Below are positions 17,718 through 26,664 of a DNA stretch of 64,000 nucleotides, in pieces. Source of the DNA: CAYOID01 sp964573115 (GTDB lineage Bacteria > Desulfobacterota > Desulfovibrionia > Desulfovibrionales > Desulfothermaceae); contig CAZNIP010000001.1 of the NCBI GenBank assembly GCA_964573115.1, positions 44,146 through 108,145 on the forward strand, written 5' to 3'. Numbering within the stretch: the first letter of the stretch is position 1; each line of letters starts with the position of its first letter. Under the pieces are notes generated by a model. It was given only the letters and a program-made list of their open reading frames with translations, was not told where the DNA came from and made no database searches. A program made the translations under genes and the position numbers.

Positions 17718-18698
17718 TTAGACCAGGGTCATGACCAGGCCGGTGACCAGGATGTTGGCCAGGGCCAGGGGGAGGAGGAACTTCCACTCCAGCTTCATGA
17801 CCTGGTCGTAGCGGAGGCGGGGAAAGGTGGCCCGCTCCCAGATGCAGAAGAAGATGACCGCAAAGGTCTTGATGAAGAACCAGACCACCCCCGGGAGGAC
17901 CGGACCGTGCCAGCCACCCAGGAAGAGGGTCGTCACCAGGCAGCTGAAGACGAAGAGGTGGGTGTACTCTCCAAAGAAGAAGAGGGCGAACTTCATGGAG
18001 CTGTACTCCACATTGTAGCCGCAGCACAGCTCGGCTTCAGCCTCAGGCATGTCGAAGGGGGTCCGGTTCAGCTCGGCCAGGCCGCTGATGAGGAAGATGA
18101 CAAAGGCCACCGGGGCCTTGACGATGTTCCACATCCCGGCCTGCTGCTCGACAATCGAGACCAGGCTGAGGGAGCCGGCGATCATGACCACGGCGATCAC
18201 GGCCAGGGCCATGGACAGCTCGTAGCTGATGATCAGGGCTGTGGAGCGCAGCCCCCCTGTGTAGCCGTACTTGTTTCCCGAAGACCAGCCGCCGAGCATC
18301 CCCCCGTAGGCTCCAAGGGTGGACAGCCCGAGAACAAAGAGGATGCCGATGTCCGGGTTGGCCAGGTACAGGGTGAACTCCCGCCCGAACAGGGTGACCG
18401 TGTCGCCAAAGGGGATGACCACGAGCAGACACATGGGGGCGGCGATGGAGATGATCGGGGCCAGGACAAAGATTCCCCTGTCCGCATTGTCAGGGATGAC
18501 CTCTTCCTTGAGAAAGGACTTGATCCCGTCGGCGATGGGCTGCAGGAAGCCTCTGGGGCCGACCCGCCTGGGCCCGTAGCGCAGCTGCACAAAGCCCATC
18601 CATTTGCGCTCGGCCAGGGTCAGGTAGGCCACGATGAGCATGCAGACACTGACGACAATGACGGTTTTGACCATGGTGATCAGCAACAGGTCAATCAT
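17718..18698 (-). CDS. nuoH: NADH-quinone oxidoreductase subunit H
   Basis: A 326-residue membrane subunit at the quinone-entry site, with about eight helices. The conserved ERKWMGFVQLRYGPRRVGP segment near residue 28 and the acidic loop LAELNRTPFDMPEAEAEL near 210 are both present, so proton coupling residues look intact. It follows nuoG after 91 bases. Confidence 0.95.
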   Translation of the reverse strand: MIDLLLITMVKTVIVVSVCMLIVAYLTLAERKWMGFVQLRYGPRRVGPRGFLQPIADGIKSFLKEEVIPDNADRGIFVLAPIISIAAPMCLLVVIPFGDTVTLFGREFTLYLANPDIGILFVLGLSTLGAYGGMLGGWSSGNKYGYTGGLRSTALIISYELSMALAVIAVVMIAGSLSLVSIVEQQAGMWNIVKAPVAFVIFLISGLAELNRTPFDMPEAEAELCCGYNVEYSSMKFALFFFGEYTHLFVFSCLVTTLFLGGWHGPVLPGVVWFFIKTFAVIFFCIWERATFPRLRYDQVMKLEWKFLLPLALANILVTGLVMTLV

Positions 18699-18789
18699 CA
18701 GGGAGACTCCTTGGGTGTGCGGGCCGGCAGGTCACACGGCAGCCGGCTCTGTAGGTTCTGCGGCACGCTGGTCATCTCTTGGCCGGGCC

Positions 18790-21036
18790 CTACCCGCTCA
18801 GTCGCGGCGAGTTCACAAACGGGGTTCCTGGATGGTCCTCATCCGGACAGGGCCAGGTCAGGGGGCCTGATCGCAGCCGGGAAACGGTCACTCCAGCGTA
18901 TCCGGGGACGAGGATCTTGATTTCCTTGAGGATCTCTTCGGGTTCTTCAAGATGCTGTGATTCCCCCAGCTTGTGCGCCAGCCTGCTGAAGATGGCCGTG
19001 CCGCTGAGGGCGGAACCATGAGGCGACATGGCCCTGTTCACCAGCTGAATTTTCCGTTCCCCATTGGTCACGGTTCCGGATTTTTCAGCCAGGGCCGCGC
19101 CTGGTAGGACGACATCGGCCTTGCGGGCAGCCTCGGTCATGAAGAGGTCCTGGACGACCAGGAAGTCCGGTTTGCCGAGGAGGTCGGCTGGCAGCTCCGG
19201 CCTGGCCTCAGAGGAGCTTGGCCTTTCGTCGTGGAGATAGAGGCCCTTGACGGTCCCGGCCTTCAGTCCGGCCAGGGTGTCTTCAAGGGACGGTCCCGGC
19301 CGGTCGGGGAGGGGGCCGGATCTCCAGATCTCGGCCAGGCGGTGCCGCATGTTCTGGTCTGTGACCGGTCGATGTCCCGGGAGCCATTGCGGATGGCACC
19401 CGACATCCAGGGCCCCTTGCTCATTGTTGGCCCGGCGCAGGGGGATCAGTCCATGACCGGGTGAGCCGGGAGGCCCGAAAACGTTGGCCAGGAGCTGCAG
19501 ATCCTGGACAGCCTCATCCCGATCCGAAGCAGTGATGATCCTGCGGCCACAGAGGATCGCTCCGGATTTGGCCGAACAGAAGGCCTGGGCCGCCTCTCTG
19601 ATGTCCGCAGCCCGGATGCCGGTGGCCTGGGCTGTTTTTTCCGGCGTGGCCTCCTGGAGTTCCCGGTGCAGCCCATCCAGGTCGATCTCCGTGGAATCGG
19701 GCTTGAGCCCAAGCTCAAACAGGGCCACATGAGCCAGGCTGCGCAGCAGCCGGGTCTGGGCTCCGGCCCTGGGCGCCAGCAGGTGGTGCGCTGAATCGGC
19801 CAGAGGACCGGGCTCGGGATCGATGACGATGAGCCTGGCCTGGTGAAAGCGGACGGCTTCAATGACCGCGTTGGCAAAGATCGGGGCCTCGACGGTCAGA
19901 TTGGACCCGACCACGAGGATGGTTTCGGCCTCGGCCACCGTGCTGACCGGGCTGGTGGCCACCCATCCGGGGAAGGCCGGGCTGAGCCCGGACTCTTCGT
20001 CCAGGTCGACGGTGTGGATCGAGTTCGTGCCGATGCCGGATCTGAGCCATTTCTGGAACAGGTACTGCTCCTCATTGGTCCCCCGGCCCATGGTCAGACC
20101 ACAGATGGATTCCGGTCCGGACTGACCATGAATGGATTTCAGCCGCTGGGCGATGACCTCGAGGGCCTCGTCCCAGCCGGCCTCCTGGAGCTGCCCGTTC
20201 TTTCTGATCAGGGGGGAGACCAGCCGCTGGCCGGAGTTGACGTATTCGTAGCCAAATCTTCCCCGGACGCACAGGCTGCCCTGATTGGAGCCCATGTTTT
20301 CGTCAGTGGTCACCCCGATGATCCGTGTTCCGAGGACGTTGAGCTCGAGCTGGCACCCGCAGGCGCAGTGCGGACAGGTTGTCCGGACCCGATCCACCAG
20401 CCAGGGCCTGCCTTTGAAACGGCTGAGGTTTTCGGTCAGGGCCCCGGTGGGGCAGACCAGCAGGCATTCGCCGCAGGACCGGCAAATGTCGGCATTGGCC
20501 GGGACCACGGCGGCCCGGTTGCCGGTGCCCTGGATCTGGATGGCTCCGATGGCCTTGGTCTCCCTGCAGGCCGTGACGCAGCGGTGACAGAGGATGCACC
20601 GCTCGGGCCAGTAGCGGATGAACGGGGTTGCGTACTCGACCTTGCCGCTGGTCATCTCCGGATGCACAGGGACATTGGCCACCCCGTACTCGTAGGCCAG
20701 GTCCTGCAGAGGGCACTCGCCGCCCTTGTCGCAGACCGGGCAGTCATGGTGCCCGGACTCGATGAGCATGGTCAGGATGGACGTTCTGGCCTGTCTGACC
20801 CTGGGCGAGTCGGTCTGGACGTCCATGTCCGGGTTGGCATGGGTGGCGCAGGCTGGAAGCAGGGTGGGGGCACCCTTGACCTCCACGACGCAGACCCGGC
20901 ACGATCCGATGGGCTCGCTGCGCTTGTAGTGGCACAGGGTGGGGATGCTGACCCCGTGGTCCCTGGCCACCTCGAGAATGGTCTGTCCCTTTGTGAAGGA
21001 GATCTCCTGGCCGTTGAGCCGCATTGTCCAATCCAT
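18790..21036 (-). CDS. nuoG: NADH-quinone oxidoreductase subunit G / SfrA-like molybdopterin-type iron-sulfur protein
   Basis: A 748-residue peripheral-arm subunit. It opens with a 2Fe-2S domain (CHYKRSEPIGSCRVC and CATH), then the His-Cys3 motif HHDCPVCDKGGECPLQD and two 4Fe-4S sites (CILCHRCVTAC and CRSCGECLLVCPTGAL). A molybdopterin-oxidoreductase-like domain follows. That domain begins with CPHCACGC and a later LCVRGRFG, a formate-dehydrogenase-type additional cluster. Together with the SfrB-like gene upstream it resembles the SfrAB pair of Geobacter. No selenocysteine or obvious Mo ligand is visible, so it is probably an electron-wire subunit. NuoG in the operon context is my call; SfrA-like is equally descriptive. 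Confidence 0.88.
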   Translation of the reverse strand: MDWTMRLNGQEISFTKGQTILEVARDHGVSIPTLCHYKRSEPIGSCRVCVVEVKGAPTLLPACATHANPDMDVQTDSPRVRQARTSILTMLIESGHHDCPVCDKGGECPLQDLAYEYGVANVPVHPEMTSGKVEYATPFIRYWPERCILCHRCVTACRETKAIGAIQIQGTGNRAAVVPANADICRSCGECLLVCPTGALTENLSRFKGRPWLVDRVRTTCPHCACGCQLELNVLGTRIIGVTTDENMGSNQGSLCVRGRFGYEYVNSGQRLVSPLIRKNGQLQEAGWDEALEVIAQRLKSIHGQSGPESICGLTMGRGTNEEQYLFQKWLRSGIGTNSIHTVDLDEESGLSPAFPGWVATSPVSTVAEAETILVVGSNLTVEAPIFANAVIEAVRFHQARLIVIDPEPGPLADSAHHLLAPRAGAQTRLLRSLAHVALFELGLKPDSTEIDLDGLHRELQEATPEKTAQATGIRAADIREAAQAFCSAKSGAILCGRRIITASDRDEAVQDLQLLANVFGPPGSPGHGLIPLRRANNEQGALDVGCHPQWLPGHRPVTDQNMRHRLAEIWRSGPLPDRPGPSLEDTLAGLKAGTVKGLYLHDERPSSSEARPELPADLLGKPDFLVVQDLFMTEAARKADVVLPGAALAEKSGTVTNGERKIQLVNRAMSPHGSALSGTAIFSRLAHKLGESQHLEEPEEILKEIKILVPGYAGVTVSRLRSGPLTWPCPDEDHPGTPFVNSPRLSG

Positions 21037-21193
21037 TGATTCACCTCTTGTCCGTGGTCATGTCCGAGCTCCATCTGGAGGTGCGGGCGCAGGGCTTCAT
21101 GTTCGTGCCTCGGGCTGTGCTCTCTGTCTCCATGGGCATGGCTGCCGGCCACCAGCTGGCCTGAGGGAAGGGTTCTGCCTTCGGGCCACCAGG

Positions 21194-23116
21194 TCAGACA
21201 GCCGCGAGACCGATGCGGTAGCAGCGCAGGCACCTGGAAGCTTCATGCAGCGCCTCTGCCCGGCTGAATCCGGCTTCAACTTCAGCAAAGCTCTCAATCC
21301 TGACCTCAGGTTCCAGAGCCTGCTGTTTGGCCCGCTGGTCAAAGCCTCGGAATCCTGTCTTCTCAAAGGGGTAGAAGACTTTGAGCTTCGAGAAGAGCGT
21401 GTCCATGCATTCTTCAGGAGTGGGCTGGCATGAGCCTTTCTGGAGATATTCGGCAATGTGTCTGGCCGCGTTCTTGCCTGCTGCCAGAGCCCGAATCAGG
21501 GTGTCCGGGCCGGTGATGCAGTCCCCTCCGCCAAAGATGCGCGGGTCTTTGCTCTGAAAGGTGTGCTCGTCCACCACCAGGGTTTTCCATCGGGTGAGCT
21601 CGACGTTCTCTTCGTCAGGCAGCACGCAGTCCACCACGCAGGTCTGGCCGATAGCCGGAATGATGGCATCGCACTCGAGCACGAAGTTCGAGCCTTCCAC
21701 CGCCACAGGCCGCCTCCGTCCTGATTCGTCCGGTTCTCCAAGCTCCATGCGCAGGCATTCCAGTCCCGAGACCTTGCCCTTGTCAGCATGGATCTTGACC
21801 GGCTGGACGAGATAGTGGAACTGGACCCCTTCTTCCTTGGCCTCTTTGATCTCCACCGGGTCAGCAGGCATCTCCTTTTCGGTCCGCCTGTAGACCAGAT
21901 TGACATCGTTGAAGCCGGTGCGCAGGGCGGACCGCACGCAGTCCATGGCCACGTTCCCGCCGCCGATGACGACCATCTTCTTGCCCTCCAGAGGCTTTTT
22001 GCCCTGGGCAATGAGGCGCAGGAACTCCACCCCGGTCATGAAGCACTGGTACCCGGCGTCTTCGCCTTCACAGCGCATCTTGGAGGATTCAGGAGCCCCG
22101 GCCCCGACAAAGATGGCCCGGAAGCCCTCTCTGTCCAGGTCCTGCCTGGTGATGTCCTCGCCGATCGTGACGTTGTAGCGGATTTCGGCCCCGAGCATTT
22201 CGGCCAGGCTGGCCTCATATCTGAGGATGTCCCGGGGCAGCCGATAGTCGGGAATGCCCACGGCAGCCATGCCCCCAGGTTCCGGCAGGGATTCGAAGAT
22301 GATCGACCTGTACCCCAGGAGACCGAGGTAGATGGCACAGGACAGGCCGGCAGGACCGGCCCCGATGATGGCCACACGGTCTTTTTTGGGCTCGGCCGCC
22401 TGGAACCTCGGGGTCAGGTTGTTGACGACTTCGTGATCGGCAATGAACCTCTTCAGGGCCTTGATGGCGATGGGTTCGTCGAGCTTGGTCCGCCGGCAGT
22501 TGAACTCGCAGGGCCGGACGCAGACCCGGCCGATGGTCCCGGGCAGGGGGCAGTCCTGGCGGACGACCTCCAGGGCTTCCTTGAACTCTCCGAGCCTGAT
22601 CTTTTCGACATATCTGGGGATGTCGACGTGGGAGGGGCAGGCATCCATGCAGGGGGCGGTCACTCTGGACACGTAGGTTCCCCTGGGGATGGTCTGCCCT
22701 GTCTCTACGGCCTGGACGAATTGCTCCCTGAAGTTGTTCAGGGCGTCGAGGATGGGCCGGGGAGTGGTCTCCCCGATGCCGCATTTGGAGGTGTCCTTGA
22801 CCAGGTGGGCCAGTTCCTCCAGACGGCTGAGCTCATCGTGGCTCCCCTGCCCCTTGCAGATCCGTTCCAGGATGTCGGCCATCTCTTCAGTGCCCAGCCT
22901 GCAGGGAAAGCACTGTCCGCAGGATTCCTCCTTGGCCCGGCGCATGTATTCCCGGCACATGTCGATGATGTTCACCCCGTTGTCTTTGATGATGATGCCG
23001 TCCCAGCCCATGAAGGCCTTGAGTCTTTTCCCCCGGCCCAGTTCCTGGGGCAGGGAGGGGGAGTGGGCCCCGGAACTCCAGTCGCCCCAGTTGGAGAAGG
23101 TCACTGATGTATGCAT
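21194..23116 (-). CDS. SfrB-like fusion: NuoF C-terminal 4Fe-4S domain plus GltD-type NAD(P)H oxidoreductase
   Basis: A 640-residue protein in the position where nuoE and nuoF normally lie. Residues about 40-140 match the C-terminal end of NuoF, with the N3-cluster motif ESCGQCFPCRLGTEEM and a fourth Cys in KCGIGETTP. The FMN/NADH-binding GxGGAGFPTG part of NuoF is absent. Residues about 155-600 are a glutamate-synthase-small-subunit-type module: CPSHVDIP and CRRTK cluster cysteines, FAD site AIIGAGPAGLSCA and NAD(P) site VVIGGGNVAMDC. This is the architecture of Geobacter SfrB, an NADPH-linked protein. I infer that it feeds NAD(P)H electrons into this complex I. No nuoE is present. Confidence 0.88.
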   Translation of the reverse strand: MHTSVTFSNWGDWSSGAHSPSLPQELGRGKRLKAFMGWDGIIIKDNGVNIIDMCREYMRRAKEESCGQCFPCRLGTEEMADILERICKGQGSHDELSRLEELAHLVKDTSKCGIGETTPRPILDALNNFREQFVQAVETGQTIPRGTYVSRVTAPCMDACPSHVDIPRYVEKIRLGEFKEALEVVRQDCPLPGTIGRVCVRPCEFNCRRTKLDEPIAIKALKRFIADHEVVNNLTPRFQAAEPKKDRVAIIGAGPAGLSCAIYLGLLGYRSIIFESLPEPGGMAAVGIPDYRLPRDILRYEASLAEMLGAEIRYNVTIGEDITRQDLDREGFRAIFVGAGAPESSKMRCEGEDAGYQCFMTGVEFLRLIAQGKKPLEGKKMVVIGGGNVAMDCVRSALRTGFNDVNLVYRRTEKEMPADPVEIKEAKEEGVQFHYLVQPVKIHADKGKVSGLECLRMELGEPDESGRRRPVAVEGSNFVLECDAIIPAIGQTCVVDCVLPDEENVELTRWKTLVVDEHTFQSKDPRIFGGGDCITGPDTLIRALAAGKNAARHIAEYLQKGSCQPTPEECMDTLFSKLKVFYPFEKTGFRGFDQRAKQQALEPEVRIESFAEVEAGFSRAEALHEASRCLRCYRIGLAAV

Positions 23117-23348
23117 AGCCTGTTCTCCGTGAGATTGGCCAAGCCGACTGAGAGCAGCTCATCCGGCTCTGGGCAGTGCTGTTGTGTGATGTCCGCGACA
23201 TACCATGGCTGGCGGTCGCGGAAGATCGCATCGCTGAACTGTGCGGTTTCCAGCTCGCGTCCGCCGTCACCGGCGGCGGGGCGGCCAGCCTGCCGCCAGA
23301 GCTGTCCTTTCTCTCACTGTGCTTCACATGAGTCGTGTTGAAGCGACC

Positions 23349-24521
23349 CTAACGATCGACCTCGCCCAGAACGATGTCGATGCTCCCGATCAGGGTGATC
23401 ACATCGGCGATCATGTGCCCTTCAACCATCCTGGGCAGGGCGCTGATCAGGTAGTAGCCCGGTGAGCGGATTTTGAGTCTGTAGGGCTTGGAGGTGCCGT
23501 TGCCCACCAGGTAGAAACCCAGCTCACCTTTGGCCCCTTCCACAGCAAAGTAGTTCTCTCCAAACTGAAGGGGAGGGCCGTCGGATCCGATCTTGAAACG
23601 CCGGATCAGGGCCCCGGCATCCTCCTGGACCGAGCGCAGGTCAGGGATGGCCACCAGGGGGTTGTCGGTCTGGATCGGACCCTCTGGAAGGTTTTCAATG
23701 GCCTGCTCAATGATTCTGGTGGACTGGATGAATTCCTCCATCCGGACCAGGTAGCGGTCATAGGCATCACCGTAGTCGCCTATCGGGACCTGAAAGTCGA
23801 AGTCGTCATAGCTCGAGTAGGGGGCGTCCTTGCGCAGATCGTAGGCCACACCCGAGCCCCGGAGGGTCGGTCCGGTCACGCCGAAGCTGATGGCTTCTTC
23901 AGCCCTCAGGACTCCGACCTTCTTGGTCCTGCGGGTCCAGATGGCATTGTCTGTCAGAAGCCGGTGGTAACCGTCCACGGCTTTGGGGTATTCAGCCACG
24001 AACTCTCTGATCTTGCTGATGAAATCTGGGGTGATGTCCTGAGCCAGGCCCCCGATGCGCAGATAGCTGGGGGTGAGGCGGTAACCGGAGACCTCCTCCA
24101 CGATGTCCATACACTTCTCACGATCGGAGAAGGCGTAGAAGATCGGGGTCAGGGCCCCGATATCCAGGGCGTGCGTGCCCAGCCAGAGCTGGTGGCCCAT
24201 GATTCTGGCCAGCTCGGCCATGATGACCCGGATGTACTGGGCCCTTTTGGGCACCTCGATGCCCATGAGGTTCTCAACGGCAAGGCAGAAGCCGAGGTTG
24301 TTCAAAGAGGCCGAGGCATAGTCCAGGCGGTCGGTGAGGGGAATGATCTGCTGGAAGTTCTTGCTTTCGGCCATTTTTTCCATGCCTCTGTGCAGATACC
24401 CCACATGGGGCTTGGCCTTGACGATGGTCTCCCCCTCCAGCTCCAGCTCCAGGCGGAGCACTCCGTGGGTCGCCGGGTGATGGGGGCCCATGTTGAGAAT
24501 CATGGTCTTGTGTTCAGTCAT
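23349..24521 (-). CDS. nuoD: NADH-quinone oxidoreductase subunit D
   Basis: A 390-residue 49-kDa-type subunit that forms the quinone site with NuoB. The N-terminus contains NMGPHHPATHGVLR and the conserved YLHRGMEKMAE segment; the C-terminus ends IDIVLGEVDR as usual for the family. It is separate from nuoC, unlike the fused nuoCD of enterobacteria. Two hundred and thirty-two bases separate it from the SfrB-like gene. Confidence 0.96.
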   Translation of the reverse strand: MTEHKTMILNMGPHHPATHGVLRLELELEGETIVKAKPHVGYLHRGMEKMAESKNFQQIIPLTDRLDYASASLNNLGFCLAVENLMGIEVPKRAQYIRVIMAELARIMGHQLWLGTHALDIGALTPIFYAFSDREKCMDIVEEVSGYRLTPSYLRIGGLAQDITPDFISKIREFVAEYPKAVDGYHRLLTDNAIWTRRTKKVGVLRAEEAISFGVTGPTLRGSGVAYDLRKDAPYSSYDDFDFQVPIGDYGDAYDRYLVRMEEFIQSTRIIEQAIENLPEGPIQTDNPLVAIPDLRSVQEDAGALIRRFKIGSDGPPLQFGENYFAVEGAKGELGFYLVGNGTSKPYRLKIRSPGYYLISALPRMVEGHMIADVITLIGSIDIVLGEVDR

Positions 24522-24637
24522 TGCTTCTCCAGGACCTTTTCATTGAGAGGTTTGCACCATGCGCCGCTCGGAGGGGTCTCGATCCGGCCATCAATCGACA
24601 GACACGATGTCCTTTGTGCCACAGGCCACAAGGACAT

Positions 24638-25171
24638 CTAGCAGAGCCTGTCCTTTTCAAAGGCGGAGATGACCTGGATAGCGGTGTGATCAAACGGCTG
24701 ATCAAAGTCATGGCCCTTGAGGGGGAACTCTTTGCGCAGGGGGTGGCCCAGGAAATTGTCCCAGGTCAGGATGCGCCGCAGATCAGGATGATTGGCGAAG
24801 ACAATGCCCAGGAGATCGAAGCATTCCCGTTCCCCCCAGTTGGCCGAAGCCCAGAGGTGGGTCATGGAGGGGGCCTCCTGACCGTCCTCGATGAGGCTCT
24901 TGACCACCAGTCGGCGGTTGAAGGCCGTGGAGTAGAGAATGTAGATCAGGTCAAAGCGCGGGCTCCTGGAAGGGTAGTCCACGGCTGTGAGGTCGCTGAG
25001 CATATCGTAGCGCAGCTCCTGGCTGTCGCGCAGGAAGGCCATCAGCTCAGCCAGCTGGTCCAGGGGAACGATGACCTGCAGCTGCCCGGCGGTGTGGGCC
25101 TGATTTCGAACAACCCGGGGAAACGATTCGCTGATGAGATCGAGGATCTGCTCACTGTTCACGATCGGCAC
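24638..25171 (-). CDS. nuoC: NADH-quinone oxidoreductase subunit C
   Basis: A 177-residue 30-kDa-type subunit. The family signature is intact near residues 125-160: ERECFDLLGIVFANHPDLRR followed by HPLRKEFPL. It stabilises the NuoB-NuoD-NuoI interface. It begins 4 bases after the nuoB stop. Confidence 0.94.
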   Translation of the reverse strand: MPIVNSEQILDLISESFPRVVRNQAHTAGQLQVIVPLDQLAELMAFLRDSQELRYDMLSDLTAVDYPSRSPRFDLIYILYSTAFNRRLVVKSLIEDGQEAPSMTHLWASANWGERECFDLLGIVFANHPDLRRILTWDNFLGHPLRKEFPLKGHDFDQPFDHTAIQVISAFEKDRLC

Positions 25172-25175
25172 TCCT

Positions 25176-25679
25176 TCAGCTGGAAACGTTCAGGATGTCC
25201 GGGCGCTGGTCCAGACGTTCGGTCTTGATCTTTTCCTGCAGCTTCATCAGCCCGGCCAGCAGCGTCTCCATCCGGGGGGGGCAACCGGGGATGTAGACGT
25301 CAACCGGGACGATCTTGTCCACACCCTGGAGCACGGCGTAGCTGATGAACTGACCCCCTGAACAGGCGCAAGCCCCCATGGCCAGGACCCATTTGGGGTC
25401 GGGCATCTGCTCGTAGACCATCCGCACCTGGGGGGCCATTTTGTTGGTCACTGTGCCGGCCACAATGAGCAGGTCGGACTGCCTGGGGGAGGGCCGAAAC
25501 ACCTCGGCCCCGAAGCGGGCCATGTCGTAGCGGGGCATCATGGTGGCCATCATTTCCAGAGCGCAGCAGGCCAGACCGAAGGTGCAGGGCCAGATGGAGT
25601 TCTTCCTGGCCCAGTTGATCACTGTGGTCAGGCTGGTGGTGATGATGTTCTCACCGTGAAGTTTGCTTTCTAGTCCCAT
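25176..25679 (-). CDS. nuoB: NADH-quinone oxidoreductase subunit B
   Basis: A 167-residue subunit carrying the terminal cluster N2. The ligand motifs CTFGLACCALEM, GACACSGGQF and IPGCPPRMETLL are all present. The frame is open far upstream inside nuoA, but the ATG at 25679 has GGAG eight bases upstream and yields the typical length; it overlaps the nuoA end by 10 bases. Confidence 0.95.
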   Translation of the reverse strand: MGLESKLHGENIITTSLTTVINWARKNSIWPCTFGLACCALEMMATMMPRYDMARFGAEVFRPSPRQSDLLIVAGTVTNKMAPQVRMVYEQMPDPKWVLAMGACACSGGQFISYAVLQGVDKIVPVDVYIPGCPPRMETLLAGLMKLQEKIKTERLDQRPDILNVSS

Positions 25680-26026
25680 TCCAAGGCTCCACTTTTCCAT
25701 TCGTACAGCAGACAGACCAGCAAAATGCCGATAAAGACCAGGCCTGCCAGAAACCCAAACATGCCCAGGCTGTCCAGATGGACGGCCCAGGGGTACAGGA
25801 ACACGCATTCGAGATCGAAGACCAGGAACAGCAGGGCCACGACGTAAAATTTGATCGGGGTCTGCATGTACTGGAACCCTTCGCTGGGCAGGCCGCATTC
25901 GTAGGAAGCCAGCTTTTCCTTGGTCCGCCTGCGGGGACCGAGACGGGAGGACAGGAAAACGGTGACGACCCCAAAGCCCAGGGCCATGATCAGGATGTAC
26001 AAAATGGGGATGTATTCGACGAGCAT
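25670..26026 (-). CDS. nuoA: NADH-quinone oxidoreductase subunit A
   Basis: A 118-residue membrane subunit with three helices and the family motif YECGLPSEG followed by KFYVVALLFLVFDLECVFLYPWA. First gene of the operon, with a good ribosome-binding site (ACGGAGGT). A putative promoter and a CRP/FNR-type site lie upstream. Confidence 0.95.
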   Translation of the reverse strand: MLVEYIPILYILIMALGFGVVTVFLSSRLGPRRRTKEKLASYECGLPSEGFQYMQTPIKFYVVALLFLVFDLECVFLYPWAVHLDSLGMFGFLAGLVFIGILLVCLLYEWKSGALEWD

Positions 26027-26152
26027 GGCTGGACCTCCGTCTCAGTGGAGCAATCCGCTTGTGCGAATCGGCATGAGCAACACATCAAGGTTGTGATGAT
26101 CTTCAACCGCTGTCAGGGTTTCAAAGCGAGGCATGATTTAAAAAAACCAATC

Positions 26153-26181
26153 ATTATGCAGTTTTACATATCAGAGCCCAA
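26153..26181 (-). promoter_or_regulatory. Candidate promoter for the nuo operon
   Basis: On the minus strand a TTGGGC (26176-26181) and a CATAAT (26153-26158) are spaced by 17 bases, about 130 bases upstream of nuoA. The -35 match is only moderate. Confidence 0.4.
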
Positions 26182-26192
26182 CGGTCGGGTTT

Positions 26193-26208
26193 TGTGACAA
26201 AAATCACT
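26193..26208. promoter_or_regulatory. CRP/FNR-family-like operator
   Basis: TGTGA-CAAAAA-TCACT matches the TGTGA-N6-TCACA pattern bound by CRP and by HcpR-type regulators in four or five of five positions per half. It lies about 55 bases upstream of the candidate nuo transcription start, a position consistent with activation. Confidence 0.45.
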
Positions 26209-26447
26209 AGCAGAGCGGCCGGGTTGAGTCAAGCAGGTTTTTGAAAAAGAAAACATTGCTTCTTGTGCCATGTCTTTAGCACAACTTGCACATAATGTGG
26301 CCGGTGCTGTCCCGGACATCAGCTGGCGGTCTTCTGGCAGCGACGAACAGCCTGCCCTGCACATACTTTTCCTGAAGTAGGTGCAGGGGGCGAGAGATCA
26401 ATCTTGTCTTCTCTTCCAGCCGTACCCACTGTCTTCAGTGTGTGCGA

Positions 26448-26468
26448 GGCTCTGCCAGCGGCAGAGCC
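26448..26468. repeat. Intergenic palindrome upstream of nuoA
   Basis: GGCTCTGCC-AGC-GGCAGAGCC, perfect 9-base arms. Core TGCC-N3-GGCA as in the rest of the family. Confidence 0.6.
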
Positions 26469-26664
26469 ATGAGGGGAACGAGATCCGCAGACTGAGACCG
26501 GAAGGGATCAGGAAGGTCGGGTTGGCTGTTCAGTCCGGCATGGACCCGGTGGTTTTCGGCTTTACGGAGCGTCTGCCGCAGGATCCAGGCACTGGTGAGC
26601 AGAGTCCTGCGGCAGAGGGCAGGGATGATGAAGCGTGAACGGGCCCCTGGAGGCCCCAGGCGAA

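Larger units (their letters stand above)
26027..26664. other. Intergenic region upstream of the nuo operon (638 bp)
   Basis: No gene with recognisable motifs. Near nuoA it is AT-richer than its surroundings and holds a candidate promoter (26153-26181) and a CRP/FNR-like palindrome (26193-26208). A palindrome of the intergenic family lies at 26448-26468. The rest, 26211-26440 and 26470-26664, shows nothing I can name. Confidence 0.5.

Noticed and set aside
21037..21193. Small His-rich frame between the SfrB-like gene and nuoG
   Set aside because: It is open only as part of a longer shadow frame, has no ribosome-binding site of its own, and resembles no family.
26254..26270. Sigma-54 promoter upstream of nuoA (TGGCAC on the minus strand)
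   Set aside because: The GC element is about two bases too close to the GG element, and the TTGC part is missing.
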